Assembly (NCBI GenBank): GCA_003990745.1
Contig: RBNI01002627.1
Location: forward strand, 1 to 17,959
DNA length: 17,959 bases
Direction of reading: 5' to 3'
Origin: Jimgerdemannia flammicorona
Taxonomy: Eukaryota > Mucoromycota > Endogonomycetes > Endogonales > Endogonaceae
Below the pieces are notes generated by a model. It saw only the letters and a list, made by a program, of their open reading frames with translations. It ran no database searches and was not told the DNA's origin. The position numbers and the translations under genes were made by a program. Positions 1 through 7,610 of the stretch are shown piece by piece. Numbering within the stretch: the first letter of the stretch is position 1; every line of letters starts with the position of its first letter.

Positions 1-640
1 TGTAGAGCAGTAGAGAATGTCTGAAACTATAAGTCTTTAAAATTTGGCCTTTTTAATATTATCCTAGGTAAAGGTACAGATTTAGAAAGAGTAATATTGG
101 GAAAATAGTCAAAACTGTAACAATGTGCCATATAACCTTAAATGGTCATATTAAATACTATATATGTTCAAAAAAAAAAAAAAAAAAACATACTTTGAAA
201 GCTGACATACTCTTCCATCTATGGCAATTATTTAGATTTAATTGGATAAGTATTTCAGCCAAAAAATATATTTTTTTAAAAAAATCGTAAGCATTATTAC
301 AGTTTTAGATGTTACTGTAAATATTTAGGGCAATGTTCTCTTTCAAGTAAGAGAGGATATAATAATCCTCTATATCCTATTTTTCTTTTTGCTAAATTAT
401 CATCTTTTCTTTATTATATTATATAATAGAACATTTCAGAATAGCTTAAAGTAATATGAAATTACTTAGTCATTTGTAAAGAATCTGTTATCTAAATAGT
501 TCTGCTAAGATTCCATCAATTACTAATTAATACTTAGTAATACTCTATAATGTTCTATCAAGTCTCATCAAGTATGACTCATTGCTTAGTATCTAGCTTA
601 GTAATATTCTATCTGTTTCTTTTTCTTTCTATTTCTCTTA
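1..640. other. AT-rich intergenic DNA, no gene seen
   Basis: No open frame of note on either strand. The stretch is very AT-rich, with a run of 19 A at 170-188 and an A/T-only stretch near 264-285. The 16-mer CTTAGTAATAYTCTAT occurs twice (533-548 and 597-612) just upstream of the TATA box at 641, which could be promoter or LTR U3 repeats. Nothing else can be supported. Confidence 0.6.
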
Positions 641-648
641 TATAAATA
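641..648 (+). promoter_or_regulatory. Candidate TATA box (TATAAATA)
   Basis: TATAAATA followed directly by TCCCC, then about 30 nt to a CTCAGTCTAGTTAG-like start region. It lies about 250 nt upstream of the small ORF at 898. The same layout (TATAAATA, C-run, AGTT/CAGT) recurs at 17845, so this may be an LTR-type or common core promoter. It is recognised by motif and spacing only. Confidence 0.35.
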
Positions 649-897
649 TCCCCTCTGAATACTTTAATAGAGCTCAGTCTAGTTAGTTATTGTACATATA
701 CTTAAATCTTCTAAAGGCAATTGAACTTCTCAAGTTCTATTTTTTAAATCTAGTTACATATTTCTATTTAGACATTTGCTGATGTATAGTCTAAGTCTCA
801 GATTTCATCTGACTTAACTATATTAAAGCACTCTTGCACTTCAATAAGTATAATTGTTCTCTATAACATATATATTTATTATAATATTAAATTTACT

Positions 898-1062
898 ATG
901 AAACCCAAAAACTACAACACTTTACAGTCTCTTTTAAAGCAAGGTGAAATTGTATTTTTAATATCTGATACCAAAACCATTAAACAATATTTAGATAAAG
1001 AACAAATCATTTATGAAATTTACCATAAGGAAAAGCCAGAAAAGCTTTTAAACAGACATTGA
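898..1062 (+). CDS. Possible small hypothetical protein, 54 aa
   Basis: An ATG at 898 opens 54 codons ending in TGA at 1060-1062. The product is Lys/Glu/Ile-rich, begins MKPKNYNTLQSLLKQGE and looks like a short soluble alpha/beta or helical peptide. There is no signal peptide, membrane segment or motif I recognise. The coding look (charged residues, few rare codons, in an otherwise stop-dense AT-rich stretch) and the TATA box about 250 nt upstream are the only support. It could be the first exon or Gag-like start of a decayed LTR element rather than a gene. It converges on the CRN gene, whose stop lies about 350 nt away on the other strand. Confidence 0.3.
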   Translation: MKPKNYNTLQSLLKQGEIVFLISDTKTIKQYLDKEQIIYEIYHKEKPEKLLNRH

Positions 1063-1115
1063 TTGAGCCTTTTCACGAACCTGGAAAAAAACGAAAATAG
1101 ATAAATAAAATTTAT

Positions 1116-1135
1116 AAACCGCCTTGCGACGGTTT
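1116..1135. repeat. Short hairpin (AAACCG/CGGTTT)
   Basis: A perfect 6-bp inverted repeat, AAACCG (1116-1121) and CGGTTT (1130-1135), encloses an 8-nt loop. It is followed within a few bases by GATCGTTTTT. It lies between the small ORF and the 3' end of the CRN gene, so it may be part of either 3' region. A function is not shown. Confidence 0.35.
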
Positions 1136-1407
1136 GATCGTTTTTAATGCATATCATGTGTATAATCAGACCAATTTTTTAGCCCTGGACACAAAACCGG
1201 GTGTTTTTGCGAACGGGACCTCAAGTGAAAGGATCAAAGGGTTTCTAGAGAGTTGAGTATTTTTGGTCTTCAGGATTTATTTGTACTAACGCTACGTTTC
1301 GCAACGACACTAGCCCTAAGTATTTATATTAATATATAAAGGACTATTAACCGTATTTTTTACAGTTTGGTTATGCCAAAAGTTTTCAACATGTATTTAT
1401 ATCTCTA
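1136..1407. other. Intergenic DNA between convergent genes
   Basis: About 270 bp with no credible ORF. GC content rises in 1180-1310 (GGACACAAAACCGGG, GCTACGTTTCGCAACGAC) and falls again before the CRN stop. It should contain the 3' UTR of the CRN gene read leftwards; no clear AATAAA was seen on that strand. Confidence 0.5.
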
Positions 1408-3559
1408 TCATTCAATTTTTGTTGACTGCAGCAATTCGTGAGTCGACACGCACCGAGGTCGTTGACTAGGTTTCCCTTCAGAACTTGCCAGTGGTGTTTC
1501 GGGGAGGCGTTTTTGGGGCAGAGAGGACAAATCGCTAGCGGTAGACGTGAATTGTTTATGCCAGTATTCATAATCTGGGATCGCGGCAATGTCGAGATCG
1601 TAGACGTAGCAAAAAAACTCCTGGAATACATGCGGAAGGCTGTCAAAGAGATAGAGGATATTAGAAATTTCTTCTTTTTCATTGAAGGCCTTGAACGGGT
1701 CTTGAGCAGCGGCGCGCCAATATTCCTTGTCCTGATTGTGCATGAAAGCGACGGTATAACAAAGTGCCTCTAGGTCGTCTGCAGCCCCAAGATATTTGCC
1801 CCGATTGTGAGATGCGTAAATGATATGGCCCATTGGCCAATCGATAGGAGCAGCGTCTCTCTTGTCGCATCGCGGAACCGCAAGGCCAAAATCGATCAAT
1901 CGGAATTTGTCTCCGACTTTCACGATGTTGCCGGGGTTGAAGTCATTGTGTATGTAGTGGTGGTCATGAAGGTCTTTCAGAACTTCGAGGATGTCGATTA
2001 TAATGTTGCAGGCAATCGGTGCATCGACCTTAGCGACTTTCCGGCCGACCATGCTAGTGACAATATAGGGGATCACACCATCGAAGTCTTCGTGCAGCAA
2101 CCTCGGAATGTCCTTGACCTCGTTGAGTTTCTTCAACGTTTCCGCTTCACGTCGCAGAGGATCTTGATGGAAGCTGTACTTGATGGCGACTTGTACATTG
2201 TCCGTAGTGAGTCCTTCGAAGACTACGGTATCCGACCCGGTGCCCAAAAGTCGACGCGCTTCTATGTCGCCAATATTGGTTGTCACAATCGGAAGGCGCG
2301 ATGGGGTAAGCTTTTTTGCCCATTTCACGACTATGTCATACAAAATCTTGTCTCTGACGCGAGGATCCAAAAAAAAGTCTGGTGGACGAGTGGCTGGGTT
2401 CATTGCTGAAATATCTTTGCTTGCACCAAGGTTCCCAAAATCTCCAGGAGAAGCATTTGCACGAAAAATGTTAGCTTTTTTGAAAGTCTTGAAAACACGC
2501 CCTAGGATCTCCACGGTGTTCGGACTCCAGTCATAATCCTGTGTCAGACCGCCTTCCATCTCTTGACCCCAATGTGCATACCACAACCTGTACCTCCTGG
2601 CATCGGTGATGACTGATACGTATTTGCTACTGCGGTTCGAATCCCTTTCGAAGAATTTGACAGAATACCCATGGCACTGGACGAGCGCAGTGCTCAAATG
2701 GGTGGGCTGCCAGGATGGTTTGTCCTCGAATGCCCAGCATTTTGTGAAGTCGATGGTGGAACGTTCAACGTTGCAGGAATGACTCCATTCTCTATGCGTA
2801 AGATAGTGGTCCGCGTAATTTTCATCATACTGACCGCCATTCCGGTTATCCCAGTTCACAGTCAGTTGAAAAATTTTAGCCAATTCTTCCCACATGCCCT
2901 GGACCCATGGTTGCACTTCCTCAATTTCCTTTCTCCATGCAGAATGGGGTCTCGCTATTTTGTTGTAGATTTTCCTGACCTGGCGGGTTTCCGTGTTGGT
3001 CAGCACTTCCAGAAATGAGAGATCCGACTCGAGGAATCGAAAATTTCTATGATCTTTAATGCGATTGGCGATGACGGACGTCGACCTTGAGGTGAAAAGA
3101 TTTTCGAACGCGGTAGAAACCGCTAAAGAATACGAGATTGATGGATGGATAAGCAGATGGATCGAGCAACACTTGCACGTGTGGGGAAAAGTACAATCAT
3201 TACGCACGTGTGGGTGGTTTGACAATGACATGAATATGTTTTTTGGGTGGCCGGTCGAAGTAATCCTGAATGTCCCAGCTCGCCTGTAAATTTGTGCCGT
3301 TCAGATAATTCTCGACATCGATGTCGATAGCGGTGTCATTGTCCTTCAAAGCGGTTAACTTGTCATTAGGCACGTCGAGAGGGATGTCAACTTTCCAGAG
3401 ATTGATCATTCTGGCTTCGGTTTCGTTGAACGTTAACGAATTCTTTTCCTTGATTGCTTCCCTGAGTTTACTGACCGACTTGCTCTTAGCGATGTCGACA
3501 TCAAATACTCTTTTGAGATTCTCGCCCAGGACGAAACAGTTGAGTGTGATGTCAGTCAT
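1408..3559 (-). CDS. Crinkler (CRN) effector-like protein with CK1-like kinase domain, two exons
   Basis: Joined exons 3559-3208 and 3122-1408 give 688 residues ending at TGA (1410-1408). Start: the ATG at 3559 gives MTDITLNCFVLGE, a typical CRN header opening; an in-frame ATG at 3610 would add 17 residues. Residues 1-116 are the ubiquitin-like CRN header, ending in HVIV (110-113) then KPP. Residues about 180-330 look like a PD-(D/E)xK nuclease-type fold: E250-D251-K252 in FEDKP, then SVITDARRYRLWY near 287-299. Residues about 405-640 are a protein kinase: glycine loop LGTGSDTVVFEG (410-421), VAIK lysine 432, HND in place of HRD (509-511) with N516, DFG at 528-530, and DDLEAL (566-571), the last typical of casein kinase 1. 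All key catalytic residues are present, so it is probably active. Known CRN family members are delivered to, or act in, the nucleus; there is no classical signal peptide here. GC and CpG are far higher than in the flanking DNA. Confidence 0.87.
3123..3207 (-). other. Intron of the CRN gene (85 nt)
   Basis: On the minus strand the donor is GTGCGTA (from 3207) and the acceptor is TTCTTTAG (ending 3123). Exon 1 ends with one base of codon 118 and exon 2 supplies the other two, so splicing joins the header frame (stop 9 nt beyond the donor if unspliced) to the 570-codon effector frame. Without splicing the two domains are in different frames. Phase and domain logic agree, but other nearby AG acceptors are possible. 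Confidence 0.75.
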
Positions 3560-3667
3560 GGCTAGACAGAGCGAGAGGTTGAGGAAGGGAAAGCCGGTTA
3601 ATCTCTCCACATACAGGTCGTCGTCTGCAAATTACAATATGGAATGTGCAAAGCTACACATTATCAT

Positions 3668-3721
3668 GGGAATTACGCAATCACAAGGTGATTGTCGGGG
3701 GAATCAGGCAATCACAAGGTG
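3668..3721. repeat. Imperfect 23-bp direct repeat upstream of CRN gene
   Basis: Two copies (3668-3690 and 3699-3721) lie 31 bp apart, about three helical turns. They share an identical 14-mer, GCAATCACAAGGTG, preceded by GGGAAT. A partial third copy, ACGCAATCA, lies at 3821-3829. They sit 110-160 bp upstream of the CRN start, in its 5' UTR or proximal promoter, so they could be regulatory protein sites. Repeats and spacing are seen; the role is inferred. Confidence 0.5.
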
Positions 3722-3888
3722 CCTGAACTACCTTGATTCCTTCCTGAGGTTTTGTTTGAAAGACTTTTGCTGAAATTATAGGACTGATGGGAGTACGATT
3801 GTTTTTATGTACATGGGGTGACGCAATCAACAAATAGGCTCCCAAATCGGGCATAGATCGCAATCTACTTTGGATGGAAAGATACCGA

Positions 3889-3904
3889 TTTTATAATTTT
3901 ATAT
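3889..3904 (-). promoter_or_regulatory. Candidate TATA region of the CRN gene
   Basis: Read on the minus strand this holds ATATAAAA and TATAAAA in tandem, about 330 nt upstream of the CRN start codon, the best TATA-like match in the upstream region. The transcription start is not known. Low confidence, because AT-rich matches are easily found by chance. Confidence 0.25.
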
Positions 3905-3931
3905 GCGGCCGTTCTCTCTACTGAGATACCT

Positions 3932-3958
3932 AAGAGTCCCTGCGTCACTAGGACTCTT
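3932..3958. repeat. Hairpin AAGAGTCC/GGACTCTT followed by T-run
   Basis: A perfect 8-bp inverted repeat (3932-3939 and 3951-3958) with an 11-nt loop is followed on the plus strand by TTTTTATAAG. The right arm region GTCACTAGGACTC resembles the conserved LINE tail GTCACTTGGACTC found at 7510, 17384 and (with more changes) 7055. It may therefore be a relic of a related retroelement end rather than a terminator. Confidence 0.45.
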
Positions 3959-4001
3959 TTTTATAAGGGTATGTTAAGTATATGGATTATTATTATTAAA
4001 C

Positions 4002-4164
4002 TTTTTTTTTTTTACCAGTAGTTCCAACCCGACCCACCCCCCCTACCCCACCCCAATGCACTCCCTCTCCCCACCCCCATCCTCTCCAAAACAACCATAC
4101 CATTGACCACTGCAATCTATCTATTGCTCTTCTTATAGATAATGACTACTCTAATATTATATAT
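4002..4164. other. T-run and C-rich tract left of the LINE block
   Basis: A run of 12 T (4002-4013) is followed by a C-rich tract (4028-4098) containing runs of 3, 3, 7, 4 and 4 C at 4028-4054 and further C-runs up to about 4077. The minus strand is thus a G-quadruplex candidate. The arrangement (T-run then G/C-skewed DNA) resembles the 3' end of a minus-strand retroelement, but it lacks the ACTATAAAA tail of the LINEs nearby. 4100-4164 is plain AT-rich DNA with no gene. Confidence 0.45.
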
Positions 4165-4339
4165 TCATCTTTCTCTACTATCATTCATGTAATAAAAACT
4201 TTGAAACACACTTTTGAACTGTTTATTGGAGAAAGATACTAAGGTCATGGTGACTAACAAGTAAGCTGACATGTGTACTAGGTCAGGTAGACCTAGAGCC
4301 TTCAACTGGTAATATATTAGGCAAGGATATAGACTAGAG

Positions 4340-6228
4340 ATAGAGTCTTTTAGTGGTCTGAGTGGGCAGGACAGTTCTGGCAGTAGTAGTGGCACTGGAG
4401 GAGGGGCAGGAGGGCAGAGGGAGAGGAGCTTTGTAGATATGCTGAAGACTGGAGGATGGTCTGTTGGTACTTATAGAGGGCAGACAGGAGGAAAAAAAAA
4501 GTAAAGGGAAGGTAAAGTGGAAGGTGCTGGACCTCAGCTAGTGGATAGAAGAGCTGGTGGAGCAGCAGCTGGGAGTAGGGGAGGGACTGCTGATAGTGGC
4601 ATAACTGGGAATCTGAAAAAAAAATCTAGATGTAACTATTGATAGTAGAGCTGAGCAGATAGGCCCAAAGAGAAAGGAAGATCTGGTAGATAGTGTGATA
4701 GGGCTAGTGGTAGCACTATTACTCAAGAAGTCAATCTCAGAGTTTGTGGTAACCTTGTGCTTCCAGGGCTTGGCTGTGATAGTGAGGATAGTTCTGGAGA
4801 TTATCTCAGAGTAAGTGGCTAGAGCTGCCTTGGTGAAGTTTCTGAAGGGGCTGGAGGGGGTTGAGGTGGGTTTTGAGGAGGCTGGTCCACTGGTGGAAGC
4901 TTTGAAGACTGGTGTGGCAGTAGCAGAGGTGGTGGTCTCTATGGTTCAGTATTTGAGGTGGAACCCCAGGGTGGTCCAGTTACTAGTAAAGGGAGTGCCT
5001 ACAGTAATAAAGGTTGAGACTAGGAGGAGGGTGGAGGAGGTGATGGTGGAGTATAGTGATGCAGTTGACATTGGTTTTCAGATGTGAGAGGGGACCACTT
5101 TCAGGGCTAGAGATATTGATATCAGGATTAGACTGACAGAGAGAGAGACTATAGAGAAAATGAGTGACTGGCCTTCAGTTATATTGTGGGGGCCTTCATC
5201 TGTAAGATGTCTAGGGTGAAGGGGAGTGAGGAGGAGGAGGAGGATCTGCTGGAGATCCTAGAGGAGATGAGTGGGGCAGTAGAGTGGAGGGCGAAGGCCT
5301 GGAAGATATTTGTAGAGGCTATGCATTTGGAAATTATGGATAGAAAGCATATTCACATAGACAAGAGGCAGTGAGAGAGAGCTCAAGGGTGTAAGAAATA
5401 AAGGGAGTTGTTGGTGAGCATGAATAGAGGGGTGAAGAAGAGTGCTGGTAGAGCTACAGAATCTGGAGATACCAAAGTAAGTGTCTGGGCTAATAAGAGA
5501 GGGGAGAATAGAAAGGAGGGCCTGGATAGAGCCAGGAAGACACTGTACAATAACTCTTATGCTGATGATATGTTTGAGATCTAGAAAGAGGAATTGGAGG
5601 ATACTCCTCCTCTTATCAGGAGGGGTCTAGCAGAGAGGAGAAAGGCAGCAGAGGATGTGCTGATATATAGTTCCCAGTGGGTACACTTTGGAGTTCCTGA
5701 CATAGCAAAAGGGGGACAGGTGGTGGCAGTTGGCAAGGATGAGCTAGTAGATGTCCCAGAGGAGGAGTAGAATGAGACTATGAGTATAGAGACTAATATC
5801 ACAATGCTGGATACTGGGAGGCCAGAGACATCAGGAGGGAAGGAGGTGGAAAACCAACTGTGGATATGCAGGATGATGAACAATCTTATGACTGAAGAGT
5901 TAGAAGAAGTGGATCTCAGAGTGATGAGTGAGAAGCATTGGGTACAGATCCTGCATAGAGATAGGGTAGTGGAGGCACTGAAGGTGGAGATGCTTGCAAT
6001 TCTTCTAGAGAAGGAGGGGTACAGACTGCCTACTGTTGGGCAGAGTATCATGGTCTGAAGCTTTGGCAGGAGGCCTGCCTGGAGTATCATGAGGACTTTA
6101 AAGAAAAGGAGGATGGAGAAATGACTGAACTTCTGGTTAGATTGGAGGCAAAGAAGGCTGAAGAGGAGAGATTGGCTGCTGAACACAACTTGAATATAGT
6201 ACTGAAGAGGAGGGATGTGGATTTGTAA
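4340..6228 (+). pseudogene. LINE ORF1 (Gag-like RNA-binding protein), decayed, copy A
   Basis: Matches ORF1 of element C along its length. The start codon position holds ATA instead of ATG. It opens with a Gly/Ser/Gln-rich stretch containing SFVDML and breaks after a run of A at 4492-4500. Later parts conserve VKFLKGLEGVEVGF and VETRRRVEEVMVEYSD, a possible RRM-like strand-helix unit, and a charged helical C-terminus. In-frame TAG at 5768-5770 coincides with a TAG in C and a TGA in E; other stops are private to this copy. ORF1 proteins of L1-type LINEs bind their own RNA as particles; that is family knowledge. Its end TAA (6226-6228) lies 37 nt before ORF2. Confidence 0.7.
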
Positions 6229-6265
6229 AGGATGCACAGGGCCCTACTTCTAAACATTATTCCCA

Positions 6266-7048
6266 ATGAACAGTATAACTAACATTTTTTCTCTGAATGT
6301 GAATGTGTTATGAGAATCTGAATAGTGGAAGAACATTTTCACTTAGCTCAAGGGATAGGAGGCTGATCTCTTTCTGCTGCAGGATGTATGCTATGAGGAT
6401 GATGTTAATCAAGTAGAGTGGACTAGAGAATGGGGAGGAGCTATAGCTTGGATTGGCAAAGTGGCAATTTTGATGCAGAGGGGTAAAGGGGATTTAGATA
6501 GAATCAGAAGCTGGAGTGACCATTTGGTTTGGGGGAAATAGTATCAATCTGGTTGGGAGTCAGTGAGGATTGGCTCTTGCTACTGCCTGGCTGCTAGGAG
6601 TGAGCAGATTATATAGATTAAGGGTCTTCTGGAGGAGGGTACATTCTTGGAGAATGGGGTGGATATTCTGGGAGGTGACTTCAATATGGTGTGGAATCTT
6701 CAGTTAGATAGAACTGATGGAGGGAAGAGTGCTGGCAGAAGGAGTGGTGGCCTGGATGCATGGGAGAAGGTAGAAATCTTAGCTCCTTAGGGGATATGGG
6801 CAGAACACAGTGGGGAGAAAAGAGGATTTATATGCATTAGGTGAATGGTCTTGGTACAAGAATTGACTGGATACTGATGGTCAAGTACTGGGGCCTGGAT
6901 GTCTGGAGGACTCTGGAGGTGGAGTGGTGTCCATAGTCAGACCACTGGAGACTGTTAGGGCAGGGGCAGTTTGGGGGGAGTGGAGATGGACCCAGACATT
7001 AGCACCTTAACTCCTCTCTGCTGGCTGAGAAGATATTGTGGGACCTTT
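6266..7048 (+). pseudogene. LINE ORF2, endonuclease part, interrupted, copy A
   Basis: ATG at 6266 begins MNSITNIFSLNVN, the usual opening of an APE-type endonuclease. Visible motifs are LLQDV in place of the usual LQE (a Glu-to-Asp change at a metal-ligand position, also in copy C), GGDFN at 6671-6685, GTRIDWIL near 6850-6875 and SDH at 6937-6945. The enzyme nicks target DNA to prime reverse transcription. There are at least five in-frame stops, mostly TAG, including codon 117 (6614-6616), which is TAG in copy C too. A single-base loss near 6775 shifts the frame. The gene continues at 13092 beyond the inserted element C. Confidence 0.75.
7034..7048. repeat. Left target-site duplication of element C
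   Basis: TATTGTGGGACCTTT here is repeated exactly at 13077-13091. The last three T merge with the poly(T) of element C, so the certain duplication is 12 bp and the maximum 15 bp. Both copies lie inside the ORF2 of the A/B element. Confidence 0.9.
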
Positions 7049-7470
7049 TTTTTTATAGACTCTTGGACTCCTTTCTTTATTAATATATCAATCTATCTCA
7101 TATAAATACATTGAGCCCACCCCTCACCCAATCCCCCTAGAGGGGCCCCTCTCCTCCACTCCCACTCAATGAAAGACCACTTTGTCTATCACCATCGCCA
7201 CCTGCCCACCACTCTGTTCACAGATCCCTTCCACCAGATCATGACATTGCCCCCCCTGGGGACCCCAACCCATCCACCACCCAGTCAGCAGATCCTCCAT
7301 CAACCACTCCCATCTTAACAACTTCTCCTATAAGCTCAACTACCACTCCTCCTTAAAGACAAAGAGTCAATGTCCAGCTAATCCCACTCACACTGCTAAA
7401 ACCCACCCTACAGTGAGCCAACTATTGCCCACACCCCCCACTAGCCAAGATCTCAAATCCTCCCAGTGGC

Positions 7471-7483
7471 CTCACTCACCATC
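7471..7483. repeat. Left target-site duplication of insert D
   Basis: CTCACTCACCATC, matched 12 of 13 by CTCACTCACTATC at 7598-7610. The single difference is a C/T transition. Confidence 0.8.
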
Positions 7484-7597
7484 TATTTTTTTTTTTTTTT
7501 TTTTTTATAGTCACTTGGACTCTATTCCTTTATTAATACCCATCTATCCCATATAAATACAGTGATCCTGCCCTCTATCCGATCCCCCTAGGGGGAT
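7484..7597 (-). mobile_element. Insert D: 5'-truncated LINE tail within element C
   Basis: A 114-bp insert made of the last roughly 90 bp of a related LINE (CCCCTAGGGGGATC through ACTATA) plus a 21-base poly(A), seen as T at 7486-7506. It is bounded by a 13-bp target-site duplication and interrupts ORF2 of element C; C sequence resumes colinearly on both sides, as alignment with B at about 15590-15610 shows. It is the third level of nesting. Such very short 5'-truncated copies are typical of abortive LINE reverse transcription. Confidence 0.85.
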
Positions 7598-7610
7598 CTC
7601 ACTCACTATC
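7598..7610. repeat. Right target-site duplication of insert D
   Basis: CTCACTCACTATC, partner of the copy at 7471-7483. Confidence 0.8.

Larger units (their letters stand above)
4165..7048 (+). mobile_element. LINE element A: 5' half of a split L1-type retrotransposon
   Basis: Homologous throughout to the 5' half of element C on the other strand. The shared 5' end CTTTCTCTACTA starts at about 4169 and matches the C start just inside its target-site duplication, so this is a near-complete 5' end. It carries ORF1 (4340-6228) and the endonuclease part of ORF2 (from 6266), then stops abruptly at the target-site duplication where element C inserted. Its missing 3' half is at 13077-15990. The sense strand is strongly purine-rich and almost free of CpG. 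Many in-frame stops and a roughly 66-bp deletion in ORF1 relative to C show it is dead. Confidence 0.85.

Noticed and set aside
1116..1140. Hairpin plus T-rich end resembling a bacterial rho-independent terminator
   Set aside because: The window is eukaryotic (spliced gene, LINEs), the stem is only 6 bp, and no bacterial-type gene precedes it.
1807..2409. 200-codon open frame on the plus strand inside the CRN gene
   Set aside because: It lies antisense to the kinase exon, has no recognisable motif, and is explained as a shadow of a GC-richer coding region.
2634..2644. GGTTCGAATCC, an exact tRNA B-box/T-arm match
   Set aside because: No A box, acceptor stem or anticodon arm surrounds it; it is coding sequence of the CRN gene read antisense.
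5581..6237. 218-codon minus-strand frame in element A with Ser-rich and hydrophobic runs
   Set aside because: Antisense of ORF1 copy A; the conserved frame with C is on the plus strand.
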